Source of the DNA: Mycobacterium sp. MFM001
GTDB taxonomy: Bacteria; Actinomycetota; Actinomycetes; Mycobacteriales; Mycobacteriaceae
Assembly: GCF_003402475.1 (NCBI RefSeq)
Contig: NZ_BFAB01000009.1
Span: 1 to 64,000 of the forward strand
Length of the DNA stretch: 64,000 bases
Direction: 5' to 3'
Under the pieces are notes generated by a model. It was not told the DNA's origin, made no database searches, and was given only the letters and a program-made list of their open reading frames with translations. The first letter of the stretch is position 1, and each line of letters starts with the position of its first letter. Shown here in pieces: positions 27,168-35,556 of the stretch. Both the position numbers and the translations under genes were made by a program.

Positions 27168-27922
27168 ACCGGATGCACGATCACAAGGGCGACTACGGGA
27201 TCGACGGATCGTTCAAGACCGTCCCGGCCGGCGTGCAGTTCGGTGGTCTGGCCATCCAGGCCGCCGCGCTGCTGCTGTGGTCGGTGCTCAGCTGGGCGCG
27301 GGGCCGGCGGCGCAGGGCGGCGCTGACCGGCGCCACGGGACTCGGAATCGTCGCTCACACAGCGCTTTACCTCTATGCGACGCGATCCGGCAAGTTCGTC
27401 GTGTGGGACCGGATTCTCGACGAACTGCGTCTGCAGGGCGACGAAACCGTGCTCGACATGGGCTGCGGCCGCGGCGCCGTGCTGGTGGCCGCCGCCAAGC
27501 GGCTGCCGCGTGGCCGCGTGATCGGAATCGATTTGTGGCAGCCCGACCAGACCGACAACTCGCCGTCGGCCACGCTGAAAAACGCGGACCTGGAGAAGGT
27601 GGGGGACCGCATCGAGGTGCGCACCGCGGACATGACCGCGCTGCCGTTCGACGACGAGAGCTTCGACGTGATCGTGAGTAGCCTTGCGATACACAACATT
27701 CCGACTCTCGAAGGCCGTCGGCAGGCGCTGCGCGAGGCGGTGCGGGTGCTGCGCCCGGGCGGTCGGCTCGCGATCGCGGACCTGTGGGGTACCCGGCAGC
27801 ATGCCGACGATCTGCGCGAGCTGGGGTGGATGCGTGTCGGGCGGCGCAATCTGGGCTGGCGGATGTGGTACGGCGGCCCCTGGGCGTCCACCCGTCTGGT
27901 GACCGCCACCAAGCCGGGCTAG
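27164..27922 (+). CDS. Membrane-anchored class I SAM methyltransferase
   Basis: A 252-residue protein. Two hydrophobic segments near the N-terminus (LAIQAAALLLWSVLSWA and GLGIVAHTALYLYA) probably anchor it to the membrane. The catalytic domain follows with motif I VLDMGCGRGAVLV, VIGIDLW (motif II), TALPFDDESFDVIVSS (motif IV) and VLRPGGRLAIADLW. The substrate is unknown, perhaps a membrane lipid or quinone. GTG 27164 gives a four-base overlap with the nitroreductase; ATG 27173 is an alternative. Its last codons are duplicated 106 bases downstream. Confidence 0.85.
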   Translation: MNRMHDHKGDYGIDGSFKTVPAGVQFGGLAIQAAALLLWSVLSWARGRRRRAALTGATGLGIVAHTALYLYATRSGKFVVWDRILDELRLQGDETVLDMGCGRGAVLVAAAKRLPRGRVIGIDLWQPDQTDNSPSATLKNADLEKVGDRIEVRTADMTALPFDDESFDVIVSSLAIHNIPTLEGRRQALREAVRVLRPGGRLAIADLWGTRQHADDLRELGWMRVGRRNLGWRMWYGGPWASTRLVTATKPG

Positions 27923-28043
27923 TGTCTCGTGTCATTAATTGCGCGCCGAGCGTGGGGGGTATGTACACAATCCGACCACTTTTCGTCCATATCCCCCACG
28001 TTCGGCGAGCCGAAGCGAACTGAGCGCTACCAAGCCGGGCTAG
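27908..28043. repeat. Hairpin element between 15-bp direct repeats
   Basis: ACCAAGCCGGGCTAG occurs at 27908-27922 (the end of the methyltransferase gene) and again, identically, at 28029-28043. Between the copies is a hairpin with 20-base arms, CGCCGAGCGTGGGGGGTATG (27944-27963) and its near-complement at 27988-28007, matching at 18 of 20 positions. The layout looks like an inserted palindromic element with a target duplication, or a local duplication. Confidence 0.7.
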
Positions 28044-28047
28044 GAGC

Positions 28048-28515
28048 ATGCTGGTAGCCATGACCAGAAACGAGATCACCGAACAAATCGTCGTCGCGCG
28101 ATTGACCAAGGGACTGACCTGGCAGGAGCTGGCCGACGCCATCGACCGACCGGTGGTGTGGACCACCTCAGCGCTGCTCGGCCAACACCCGATTCCCGCC
28201 GAGCTGGGCAAGGTGCTCGTCGAGATGCTCGGGCTCGACGAGTCGGCCGTCGCGGTCCTGGCCGCGGCGCCGATGCGCGGCGGCCTGCCCACCGCGGTGC
28301 CCACCGACCCGACCGTCTACCGCTTCTACGAAGCGCTTCAGGTCTACGGGCCGGCGCTCAAGGAGCTGATTCACGAGCAGTTCGGCGACGGGATCATGAG
28401 CGCGATCAACTTCAGCGTCGACCTGCAGAAGAAACCACACCCGACCGGTGACCGGGTGGTGGTGACGTTCGACGGCAAATTCCTTCCCTACGACTGGGTT
28501 TCCGGAGAGGGCTGA
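28048..28515 (+). CDS. cynS: Cyanate hydratase (cyanase)
   Basis: A 155-residue protein of normal cyanase length. The N-terminal helical DNA-binding-like domain (LTWQELADAIDRPVVWTT) and C-terminal catalytic domain are both present. The active-site residues appear as R92 and E95 in TVYRFYEAL and S118 in GDGIMSAINFS, with the same 3- and 23-residue spacing as R96, E99 and S122 of the E. coli enzyme. It converts cyanate and bicarbonate to ammonia and CO2 as a homodecamer. No cynT or cynR lies beside it; the next gene, a patatin, starts immediately after the stop. ATG 28060 is an alternative start. Confidence 0.95.
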   Translation: MLVAMTRNEITEQIVVARLTKGLTWQELADAIDRPVVWTTSALLGQHPIPAELGKVLVEMLGLDESAVAVLAAAPMRGGLPTAVPTDPTVYRFYEALQVYGPALKELIHEQFGDGIMSAINFSVDLQKKPHPTGDRVVVTFDGKFLPYDWVSGEG

Positions 28516-29511
28516 ATGGGCAACAAGACGGATCTGGTGCTGTCCGGCGGCGGCGTCAAGGGCATCGGCCTGGTGGGCGCCGTCGTCGCGCTGATGGAGG
28601 CGGGCTATGAAATCCCGCGCGTCTCAGGCACTTCGGCCGGCTCGATCGTCGGCGCCATCCTGGCAGCCGGCTACGATCAGCTGACCCCCGAAGAAGTCCG
28701 GCACCTCACGATGACGGTGCCCTACCGCAAATTCCTCGACCCGGGACCGATCGAACGGATCCCGCTGCTCGGCCCGGCCTGGGGTCTGCTCAGCGAACAA
28801 GGTATCTACAAGGGTGATTTCGCGCACGACTGGATCCGCTCGGAGTTGAAGAACCTCGGCGTCAGCACCTTCGGCGACTTGGCCATCGAGGACGACTACG
28901 TGCTGCCGGAGCGGCGCTACCGGCTGGTGGTCACCGTGGCCGACGTGACCACCGGCCAGCTGGTGCGGCTGCCGTGGGATTACCGCCGGCTCTACGGGCT
29001 GGATCCCGACGAGCAGCACGTGGCCGACGCGGTGCGCGCGTCGATGTCGATCCCGTTCTTCTTCCGTACCGTCAAACTCACCAGCGCCAGCGGCCTGACG
29101 TCCACGTTGGTCGACGGCGGAATGCTGTCGAATTTCCCGATCGACTCGTTCGACCGCCCCGACGGCAAGCCGCCGCGCTGGCCCACGATCGGCGTCACCG
29201 TGTTGCCGAATCTGCCGCAGGGCAACGACAAAGTGATCCCCGCCCTGGCGCCGCTGCACTGGTTCGGCGGCCCGACCCTGCTCGAAGATCTGCTCACCAC
29301 GATGATCGTCGGCCGCGACCAGGCCTACCTCAACCAGCCGTGGATCAGCGCCCGGGCGATCCGGGTGGACTCCACCGACGTCGGCTTCCTGGACTTCGGC
29401 ATCTCCCGCGAACAGATGGAAGCGCTGTACCAGAAGGGTTACGAGGCGGCGCAGGAGTTCCTGTCCACCTGGAACTGGACCCAGTACCGGGAAAGCTATC
29501 GACGGTCCTAG
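28516..29511 (+). CDS. Patatin-like phospholipase
   Basis: A 331-residue protein, a compact bacterial patatin. The oxyanion loop LSGGGVKGIG starts near residue 9, the nucleophile elbow is GTSAG (residues 38-42) and the catalytic Asp is in LVDGGMLSNFP (D200). No signal peptide is visible. It differs in length and sequence from the patatin at 4864. It directly follows cynS with no gap, so the two are cotranscribed, although no functional link is obvious. Its 3' end overlaps the convergent helical-protein gene by four bases. Confidence 0.9.
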   Translation: MGNKTDLVLSGGGVKGIGLVGAVVALMEAGYEIPRVSGTSAGSIVGAILAAGYDQLTPEEVRHLTMTVPYRKFLDPGPIERIPLLGPAWGLLSEQGIYKGDFAHDWIRSELKNLGVSTFGDLAIEDDYVLPERRYRLVVTVADVTTGQLVRLPWDYRRLYGLDPDEQHVADAVRASMSIPFFFRTVKLTSASGLTSTLVDGGMLSNFPIDSFDRPDGKPPRWPTIGVTVLPNLPQGNDKVIPALAPLHWFGGPTLLEDLLTTMIVGRDQAYLNQPWISARAIRVDSTDVGFLDFGISREQMEALYQKGYEAAQEFLSTWNWTQYRESYRRS

Positions 29512-29987
29512 CTGGTCAACACCTGCGGCGAGAGCTCCTTGAGCATGCCGTTGGCCCACCGCATCTGCCGCAACGTCTCGGGATGGCAGCGCTTCGTAAG
29601 GGTAAGCAGCTCTTCGTCTTTGGTGGCTTGGGCGGCCTGGCCCAGCAGCTCCCATTCCACCGACGTGGCCGCGGCCATCCGGTGGATCCGCCGCAGGTCG
29701 GCCAGCAGCATCAGGCCCGGTTCCGGGCGCTTGCGCAGCAAGCCGCTCAACCGGGACTGCAGAAACCCGGTCAGCGCGCCGGTGCGCGGTTCGGCTGAGA
29801 GCCGCAGCCCGTAGTGGCGGCCGTGAGTGGCGAGCTCCTCGAGATGATTCTGCGACCACTCGGCCAGGTCGTGGGCGAGGTGAAAGATGTCCTGGTCGCT
29901 GCGATGCCGTGCGGCCATCACGTTGAGCCGGTGGGCCAGTTTGCGTTCCGAGCGATGCAACTCGCAAAGCGCCAGTTTGATTTTCAC
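29508..29987 (-). CDS. Small helical protein coupled to the molybdopterin oxidoreductase
   Basis: A 159-residue, strongly helical, soluble protein with many His and Glu in its first half (ELHRSERKLAHRLN, FHLAHDLAEWSQNHLEELATH), reminiscent of ferritin- or hemerythrin-like bundles, but no family is assigned. Its ATG overlaps the stop of the molybdopterin oxidoreductase (ATGA), so it is translated with it and may be a partner, chaperone or electron-transfer protein. That role is inferred from position only. Confidence 0.6.
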   Translation of the reverse strand: MKIKLALCELHRSERKLAHRLNVMAARHRSDQDIFHLAHDLAEWSQNHLEELATHGRHYGLRLSAEPRTGALTGFLQSRLSGLLRKRPEPGLMLLADLRRIHRMAAATSVEWELLGQAAQATKDEELLTLTKRCHPETLRQMRWANGMLKELSPQVLTS

Positions 29988-32353
29988 GACTGACCCACCA
30001 GGACTTTCGCCGCGACCTGCCCGTTGACCGGTGTCGCCTTGTCACCGGTGCGACGCAGTTGCGCGGCCGCTGTCTTGAAGGTCGGCTGCTTGGACGCCGG
30101 ATCCCAGTCGGTGAATGTGAGTTCGTTGCCGGCCCGATGGTGTCCGCGCCGGTCTTGAGTGTCCCAATACCCGTAATGGAACGGCACGAACAACACCCCA
30201 TCGCGGATACCGCTGATCCGGGCTGCGCAGCTGATGCTGCCGCGCGGCGTGCTCACCTCGACGACGTCGCCCTCTTCAATGCCGAGACGACGGGCATCAC
30301 GCTCCGAGACCTCCACCCACACCTCGGGCGCGGCGTCCTGGAGTTGCGGCGCCCGAGCGGTTTTGGTGCGGGTGTGGAAGTGATACAGGGTGCGGCCGGT
30401 GATCAACGTGAACGGGTAGTGCGACGACGGCGGCTCGTGCGGCGGAACGTACTGCGCCGCTTTGATGATCGCCTTCCCGGAGGGGTTCATCGCGCGATAT
30501 TCGGTGGGTTCCAGCGGCGCCCCGGTGATCATGTCCTTGCCGTAGGCCTCGCAGTAGTCGGGATGCGCCCAGAACGTCGCGTCGACGTAGAGCCGTTCGG
30601 TGCCGTCGGGATTCTCGGCGTTGCAAGGCCATTGGATGCCGCTGCCGCCGCGCAGCTTCTCATAGCTCAGCCCGGTGTAGTCGCAGGGCCGGCCGGCGCT
30701 GCATTTCTTCCACGCCTCGAACGCCGACTCGGAGTCGGTCCACGGCGGGAACGGCTGACCGTCCTTGTCGCGGAAGTCCATCCGCCGGGCGTAGTCGAGG
30801 AAGATCTCGAGATCCGACCGTGCGGAACCCGGTGGCTCGACAGCTTTTTCGGACAGATGCACGGTGCGGTCGGCGTTGGTGAAGGTGCCGGTCTTCTCGC
30901 CCCAGGCCGCGGCGGGCAGCACCACGTCGGCCAGCTCCGCCGTCTCTGTCATGAAGATGTCTTGCACCACCAGGAACAGCCGTTTCTGCGTCAGGATGTC
31001 GCGGATGCGCGCCAGCTCTGGCAGCGAGACCGCTGGGTTGGTGGCGGTCACCCACAACATCCGCAGCGTGCCCTCCTCGGCGAAGCGGAAGATCTGCATC
31101 GCGTGAGTGGGCGGAGCATAGTGTGGAATCTGTTGCGGCTCAAGGTTCCACAACCGTGCAAGCTGTTCGATGTGATCGTCATTGGCCCAGTTGCGGAAGC
31201 CGGCCAGATCCCCGTCGGCGCCGCATTCGCGGGTGTTCTCCGCGGTGGGCTGGCCGTTCATCTGCAGTACGCCGCAGCCCGGCTTGCCGAGCATGCCGCG
31301 GATCAGGTGAATGTTGTTGACCTGCACGGCCGCCGCGGTGGCCTGGTGCGACTGGTAGAAACCCTGCAGCACCGTCGAGAGCAGCCTCTCCGCGGTGCCG
31401 ATCAGCCGGGCGGCCTCGCGAATGTCGTCGATGTCGACGCCGCAAATATCTGCGACGCGCTCCGGCGGGAATTCGCACACCCGCTTACGCAGCTCGTCGA
31501 AACCTATTGTGTGCGCGTCGATATAGTCTTGGTCGATCCAGTCGTGGGCGATGATCTCGTGCAGCAGACCGTTCATCAACGCCACGTTGGTGCCCGGTAG
31601 CGGCGCCAGATGCACGGTGGCATGCAGCGCCACCGGGGTGCGCCGCGGGTCGACGCACACGATCGCCGGCGGCTTTCCGCCCGCCAGCCGATCCAGCATC
31701 CGTGCCCACAACACCGTCTGCGTTTCGGCGACGTTGTGCCCGAACAACGCGATCACGTCGGCGTGGTCGACGTCGGTGTAGGAACCGGGCTGCCCGTCGC
31801 ACCCGAACGATTCCTTCAGCGCCTCAGCGGCCGTCGCGGTGCACAGCCGGGTGTTGCCGTCGACGTGGTTGGAGCCGATGGCGCCGTGCGCGATCACGCC
31901 CTGGGTGTAGTACTCCTCGAGGAACAACTGCCCCGACGTGTAGAAGCCGATCGAGCTGGGGCCGTGCCCGTCGAGCAGTTCGCGGCTGCGTCGCACGATC
32001 CGGTCCATCGCGGTGTCCCAGTCGCACGGCTGCAACTCGCCGCGAACCCGCACCATCGGCGTGGTGAGCCGGTCGGGGGATGCGTTGGCCTGCCAGCCGA
32101 ACATGTCCTTGGGGTCGAGGCGCCCGCGGTTGACCCGGTCGACGGCGCGGCCGCGGACGCCCACGATGCGCCCGTCTTTGACCGCGATGTCCAGGCCGTC
32201 GCCGTTGGAGTGCAACACCGCCGCCGACTGCACCCAGCGCTCGGGCGTGATCCCGTCGGCCAGGAAGTGGTCGACACGTTCCGGCCACGGCTCACCGGGC
32301 TGGTACGGGGTTCGCAGCCCCCACGGCTGGGCGATCGGGTCGACGGCGGCCAT
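29984..32353 (-). CDS. Molybdopterin oxidoreductase lacking the N-terminal Fe-S cysteines
   Basis: A 789-residue protein of the DMSO-reductase superfamily (nitrate reductase/formate dehydrogenase branch). The Mo-bis-PGD fold is recognisable: GNTRLCTATA (C171, expected Mo ligand), ADVIALFGHNVAETQTV, PGTNVALMNGLL, RGMLGKPGCGVLQMNGQP, ADVVLPAAAWGEKTGTFTNADR and the C-terminal TGRTLYHFHTRTKT and GDVVEVSTPRG domain. The N-terminus normally carries CxxCxxxC and a later Cys-x-KG holding a [4Fe-4S] cluster. Here the region reads AAVLHSNGDGL and LDPKDMFG with no Cys. The substrate is unknown. No Tat signal is evident, so it is probably cytoplasmic. Confidence 0.88.
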   Translation of the reverse strand: MAAVDPIAQPWGLRTPYQPGEPWPERVDHFLADGITPERWVQSAAVLHSNGDGLDIAVKDGRIVGVRGRAVDRVNRGRLDPKDMFGWQANASPDRLTTPMVRVRGELQPCDWDTAMDRIVRRSRELLDGHGPSSIGFYTSGQLFLEEYYTQGVIAHGAIGSNHVDGNTRLCTATAAEALKESFGCDGQPGSYTDVDHADVIALFGHNVAETQTVLWARMLDRLAGGKPPAIVCVDPRRTPVALHATVHLAPLPGTNVALMNGLLHEIIAHDWIDQDYIDAHTIGFDELRKRVCEFPPERVADICGVDIDDIREAARLIGTAERLLSTVLQGFYQSHQATAAAVQVNNIHLIRGMLGKPGCGVLQMNGQPTAENTRECGADGDLAGFRNWANDDHIEQLARLWNLEPQQIPHYAPPTHAMQIFRFAEEGTLRMLWVTATNPAVSLPELARIRDILTQKRLFLVVQDIFMTETAELADVVLPAAAWGEKTGTFTNADRTVHLSEKAVEPPGSARSDLEIFLDYARRMDFRDKDGQPFPPWTDSESAFEAWKKCSAGRPCDYTGLSYEKLRGGSGIQWPCNAENPDGTERLYVDATFWAHPDYCEAYGKDMITGAPLEPTEYRAMNPSGKAIIKAAQYVPPHEPPSSHYPFTLITGRTLYHFHTRTKTARAPQLQDAAPEVWVEVSERDARRLGIEEGDVVEVSTPRGSISCAARISGIRDGVLFVPFHYGYWDTQDRRGHHRAGNELTFTDWDPASKQPTFKTAAAQLRRTGDKATPVNGQVAAKVLVGQS

Positions 32354-32396
32354 GCCCGAGGCGTACCCGACCTGGGCATTCCGAAACTTCGCGCCG

Positions 32397-33092
32397 TTAC
32401 AGCCCGAATTCCGCCGCCATGCCGTCGATTCCGGCGCGGATGCCGGTCAACGCGTCGGCTCGGGTCCGCAACTTCGTCGCGGCGTGCGCCTTCTGGTTCA
32501 GACCGGCGAATTCCCGGGCGGCTTCGACGGCGCGCTCGACGACCACGTCGGGCATCACGATCTCGTCGATAAAGCCCGCGGCGACAGCGGTTTCGCCGAA
32601 GAACGTCTTGGCCAGCCCGGCGGCTTGCTGATACGCCGACGGCGTCAGCCGCAGCTTCATGACCTCAAGGGCCGCATAGGGAATCGTCATGCCGATCGCG
32701 ACCTCGTTGGCCTGAATGTTGTAGGCCGGGGCGGCCACCCGATGGTCGCCGCTGGACAACAGGAACGCGCCCATCGCGATCGCGTGGCCGGTGCAGGCCA
32801 TCACCACCGGCTTGGGGTAGGACAGCAGCCGATGGGTCAGCTCGAACCCGCCCTTGAGCATGTCGATCGCGGGCTGCGCCTCGCCGGAGGTCAGGATCTT
32901 CAGGTCGAACCCGCCGGAAAACACCCGGTCGTTGCCGGTGATCACCACGGCGCCGACGTCGTCGCGGTCCGCGGTGTCGAGCGCGTCGTTCAGCGCCTGC
33001 TGCATGGCTGGGCCCAGCGCATTGACCTTGCCGTCGTCCATCGTGATGACCGCGATGGATTCGTCGTGGCGATAACTGACCGGGCTGCTCAT
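32397..33092 (-). CDS. echA3: Enoyl-CoA hydratase/isomerase family protein
   Basis: A 231-residue crotonase-fold protein starting MSSPVSYRHDESIAVITMDD. The oxyanion-hole signatures are FSGGFDLKIL and CTGHAIAMGAFLLSSGD. The Glu residues used by classical hydratases are not evident at the usual second position (NEVAIGMTIPYAA), so hydratase activity is uncertain. The name follows the M. tuberculosis gene at the same place (Rv0632c, from memory). It lies 26 bases downstream of the membrane-protein gene and probably shares its transcript. Confidence 0.85.
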   Translation of the reverse strand: MSSPVSYRHDESIAVITMDDGKVNALGPAMQQALNDALDTADRDDVGAVVITGNDRVFSGGFDLKILTSGEAQPAIDMLKGGFELTHRLLSYPKPVVMACTGHAIAMGAFLLSSGDHRVAAPAYNIQANEVAIGMTIPYAALEVMKLRLTPSAYQQAAGLAKTFFGETAVAAGFIDEIVMPDVVVERAVEAAREFAGLNQKAHAATKLRTRADALTGIRAGIDGMAAEFGL

Positions 33093-33118
33093 GGGAGTCG
33101 ATTGAACCACGGCGCGGC

Positions 33119-33946
33119 TCAGACCCGGTGCTTACCGACCGCCTCTTGAGGCTGGCCCCAGCGCAGGTGCACATCGGTCGGGCCGTCGAGCTGCTGGCGG
33201 GCGCGCCACCGTTCCTGGGTTTCGTCCGCCGCGCGATTGATCCGGTCGATCTCGCGGCGGACGACGTCGGGGCGCGGCTCAGTGCTGGCGTAGTGGAAGT
33301 ACCTCAGCACACCACGCAGCAGCTCCAGCTTCTCTTTTTCCCGCTTGGCCAAGTCGTGCGTCGACATCAGCTCGACCCGCTGAACCGGCGGCAGCGCACC
33401 CCAATCCAGCACCACCTGGGTCTCGAACTGACGCCGCGCGGGCCGCCAGAACTTCCAGCGCGGCCGGTCGTCGGGACGGTCGTAGTAGGTCACCGTGCCG
33501 GTGAAGCGGGACTCGATGTCGTCGCCGAGCTCGGCGCGCTCGATCGCCGAATCCCACACCGTGCGCCACTCCTGGTTGGGCGCCAGCGTCGCCAGCTCGT
33601 CGGGCAGTTGCAGTTCGACGACGTCCGCGTACCCGTCGGAGGTGTTCTCGTAGGCGGCGACGGTCGGCGGGTGGGCAAACGCGAAGCGGATGTTGTAGGC
33701 CGCGGTCTTGCCGAAGTTGCGCACCACCAGTTCCATCACGTGCCAATCCGCGGCATGTGGCTGCATGCACATGGCGACGTGCGGGCGGGTCTCTTCGATG
33801 GACAGCTCGCGGTGGCGCCGGACCTGCCGGTTGGCCCAGAACAGCGCGAACACCCCGACCGCGAGCACGGCCCAGGTACCCAGCGCCAACCACGTCGTCG
33901 AACCCGCGGTGATCAGCTCATGCCAGCGGTCCTGGATCCAGCTCAC
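33119..33946 (-). CDS. Conserved single-pass membrane protein (Rv0633c-like)
   Basis: A 275-residue protein with a short N-terminus, one membrane helix at about residues 17-39 (TTWLALGTWAVLAVGVFALFW), and a large soluble domain (EETRPHVAMCMQPHAADWHVMELVVRN onward) rich in beta structure, ending in a charged helical tail. No catalytic motif is seen. The same gene sits between echA3 and the glyoxalase II-like gene in M. tuberculosis (from memory), supporting a conserved but unknown function. Confidence 0.75.
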   Translation of the reverse strand: MSWIQDRWHELITAGSTTWLALGTWAVLAVGVFALFWANRQVRRHRELSIEETRPHVAMCMQPHAADWHVMELVVRNFGKTAAYNIRFAFAHPPTVAAYENTSDGYADVVELQLPDELATLAPNQEWRTVWDSAIERAELGDDIESRFTGTVTYYDRPDDRPRWKFWRPARRQFETQVVLDWGALPPVQRVELMSTHDLAKREKEKLELLRGVLRYFHYASTEPRPDVVRREIDRINRAADETQERWRARQQLDGPTDVHLRWGQPQEAVGKHRV

Positions 33947-34000
33947 GAGAATCCACCCTCCGCCTTTGCCGCCGTGGTTGGTGCGATCTTAAAGGCTGGC

Positions 34001-34717
34001 TCAACCGCCCATCAGCATGCGCCACTGATCGAGGTTTGCCGGGCGGTAGACGTAGTTGGTGCGTTTGACCTCCGACAGCTGCGCGCTCGGCTCGGCCGAA
34101 TACCAGTGCCCGGGAAACACTGTCGGATCGCCGGGAAGCTGCGCGAGCTGTTGGAGGCTGCGGTACATCTCGTCGGAGTCGCCGCCGGGAAAGTCGGTGC
34201 GCCCGCAGCCTTCCAAGAACAACGTGTCACCGGCGACCAGGCGGCCGTCGAGCAAGAAGCACTGGCTGCCCGGCGTATGGCCGGGAGTGTGCAGCAGCTC
34301 GATGTCGATGTCGCCGACGCTGACTTTGTCGCCGTGCTGGTGTGCGGTCAGATCTCCCATGGAGATCCCGGTGACCCGCGAAACCCACTGTGCCTCATGG
34401 GAATTGACGTGCACAGGCACACTGGCGCGCTCCAGCAGCTCGGCCAGTCCTTTGAGCTCGAAGCCCATCATCGACCCGCCGACGTGATCGGGGTGGTGAT
34501 GGGTGACCAGCACCCCGGACAGATGCATGCCGTCGGCCTCGAGCGCGTCGAGCAGATCACCGGCCGCGTAGGCCGGGTCGACCACCACGGCGTCGCCGGT
34601 CTGGCGATCACCGATCAGGTAGGCGAAGTTGCGCATCTGTGTGGCGAACATGTCGCCGGGGGCGAAATCGCGGCCGGAAAGCAGTTGGCGAAAGTACAAG
34701 CGGTCCGAGTCAGGCAC
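34001..34717 (-). CDS. Metallo-beta-lactamase fold hydrolase, glyoxalase II-like
   Basis: A 238-residue protein. The zinc motif THHHPDHVGG, the later HTPGHTPGSQCF and GDTLFLEGCGRTDFPGG, and VFPGHW supply the metal ligands of the glyoxalase II/metallo-hydrolase fold. In an organism using mycothiol the thioester substrate is probably not glutathione-based. GTG 34717 begins the family-like sequence (DRLYFRQLLSGRDF); a much longer in-frame extension covers the divergent antitoxin gene and is rejected. Corresponds to Rv0634c. Confidence 0.9.
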   Translation of the reverse strand: MPDSDRLYFRQLLSGRDFAPGDMFATQMRNFAYLIGDRQTGDAVVVDPAYAAGDLLDALEADGMHLSGVLVTHHHPDHVGGSMMGFELKGLAELLERASVPVHVNSHEAQWVSRVTGISMGDLTAHQHGDKVSVGDIDIELLHTPGHTPGSQCFLLDGRLVAGDTLFLEGCGRTDFPGGDSDEMYRSLQQLAQLPGDPTVFPGHWYSAEPSAQLSEVKRTNYVYRPANLDQWRMLMGG

Positions 34718-34822
34718 GCCCTCAAGACTACGACGTGCTGTGTGCTGCCTCACGGGGCCTGCCTGCGGGTTTAGCCCGAATTTTGCTGGTTGGCGTGCTG
34801 CCCGACTGGGTATCGTTGGATT

Positions 34823-35041
34823 ATGTCGTTTGCCACGGTTGAGATCGAGATTGATCAGACCCTGGTCGACGAAGTGATACGCCGGTATCACCTTCGGAGT
34901 GCCCGGGAAGCGGTCAATCTTGCGCTTCGGATGCTCGTCAACAGTTCTGACGCCGCAGAACCTTCGCCGGATGTCGAGGAAGCGGACGACCCGTTCGACC
35001 TCGACGTGTTGGACCCCCGGCGATCCAGGCGAACCGGCTAG
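34823..35041 (+). CDS. VapB-like antitoxin without an adjacent toxin
   Basis: A 72-residue protein starting MSFATVEIEIDQTLVDEVIRRY. The ribbon-helix-helix pattern (ATVEIEIDQTLVDEVIRRYHLRSAREAVNLALRML) matches the VapB/DUF2191 family; the acidic tail (DVEEADDPFDLDVLD) is the usual toxin-binding part. No PIN-domain gene follows: the next features are tRNAs. It may regulate itself or a distant VapC, or be a remnant of a lost pair. Confidence 0.75.
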   Translation: MSFATVEIEIDQTLVDEVIRRYHLRSAREAVNLALRMLVNSSDAAEPSPDVEEADDPFDLDVLDPRRSRRTG

Positions 35042-35091
35042 CCGTTCCCGGGTAGTTCTGCGCGACGCCACCGCGTGATCCGCCACGCGGT

Positions 35092-35121
35092 TTGGTCGCG
35101 TTGCGGCCCAGGCTGTACCCT
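35092..35121 (+). promoter_or_regulatory. Likely promoter of the thrT-metT-rpmG-hadABC region
   Basis: TTGGTC (35092-35097), 18 bases, then TACCCT (35116-35121) fit a housekeeping-sigma promoter placed about 45 bases before the tRNA-Thr gene. The distance allows a short leader that is trimmed during tRNA processing. Confidence 0.45.
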
Positions 35122-35164
35122 CTTTTAGGCCCGCGAACGACCCGACTGGTCGCTACGGGTGAGC

Positions 35165-35237
35165 GCCCCCTTAGCTCAGTCGGCAGAGCGTTTCCATGGT
35201 AAGGAAAAGGTCAACGGTTCGATTCCGTTAGGGGGCT
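35165..35237 (+). tRNA. thrT: tRNA-Thr (GGT anticodon)
   Basis: Cloverleaf with acceptor stem GCCCCCT/AGGGGGC, D arm TTAGCTCAGTCGGCAGAGC, anticodon loop CCATGGTAAGG centred on GGT, and T arm with GGTTCGATTCC. CCA is not encoded. It is the first of two tRNAs in tandem ahead of rpmG and hadA, as in M. tuberculosis. Confidence 0.97.
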
Positions 35238-35267
35238 CGGCGGACGCCGAGCAGGCTGGCGGCGCGA

Positions 35268-35341
<74 letters not shown>

Positions 35342-35376
35342 CAAGACAACAACGAGACGTGTGAAAGAGAACTGAC

Positions 35377-35544
35377 GTGGCCTCCAGTACCGACGTACGG
35401 CCGAAGATCACTTTGGCGTGCGAGGTGTGCAAGCACCGCAACTACATCACGAAGAAGAACCGCCGCAACGACCCCGACCGGCTGGAGCTGAAGAAATTCT
35501 GCCCCAACTGCGGCAAGCATCAGGCGCACCGCGAAACCCGTTAG
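35377..35544 (+). CDS. rpmG: 50S ribosomal protein L33, zinc-ribbon form
   Basis: A 55-residue ribosomal protein starting at GTG ([20 protein letters not shown]). Two CxxC pairs (CEVC and CPNC) mark the zinc-containing C+ form, rpmG2 in M. tuberculosis. The gene is too short for many ORF finders. It lies 35 bases after tRNA-Met and just before hadA, apparently in the same transcript. Confidence 0.95.
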
Positions 35545-35556
35545 GTCCTCACAGCA

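Noticed and set aside
34718..35086. N-terminal extension of the glyoxalase II-like protein
   Set aside because: The extension is antisense to the VapB-like gene and not family-like; the known proteins start at the DRLYFRQLL segment.
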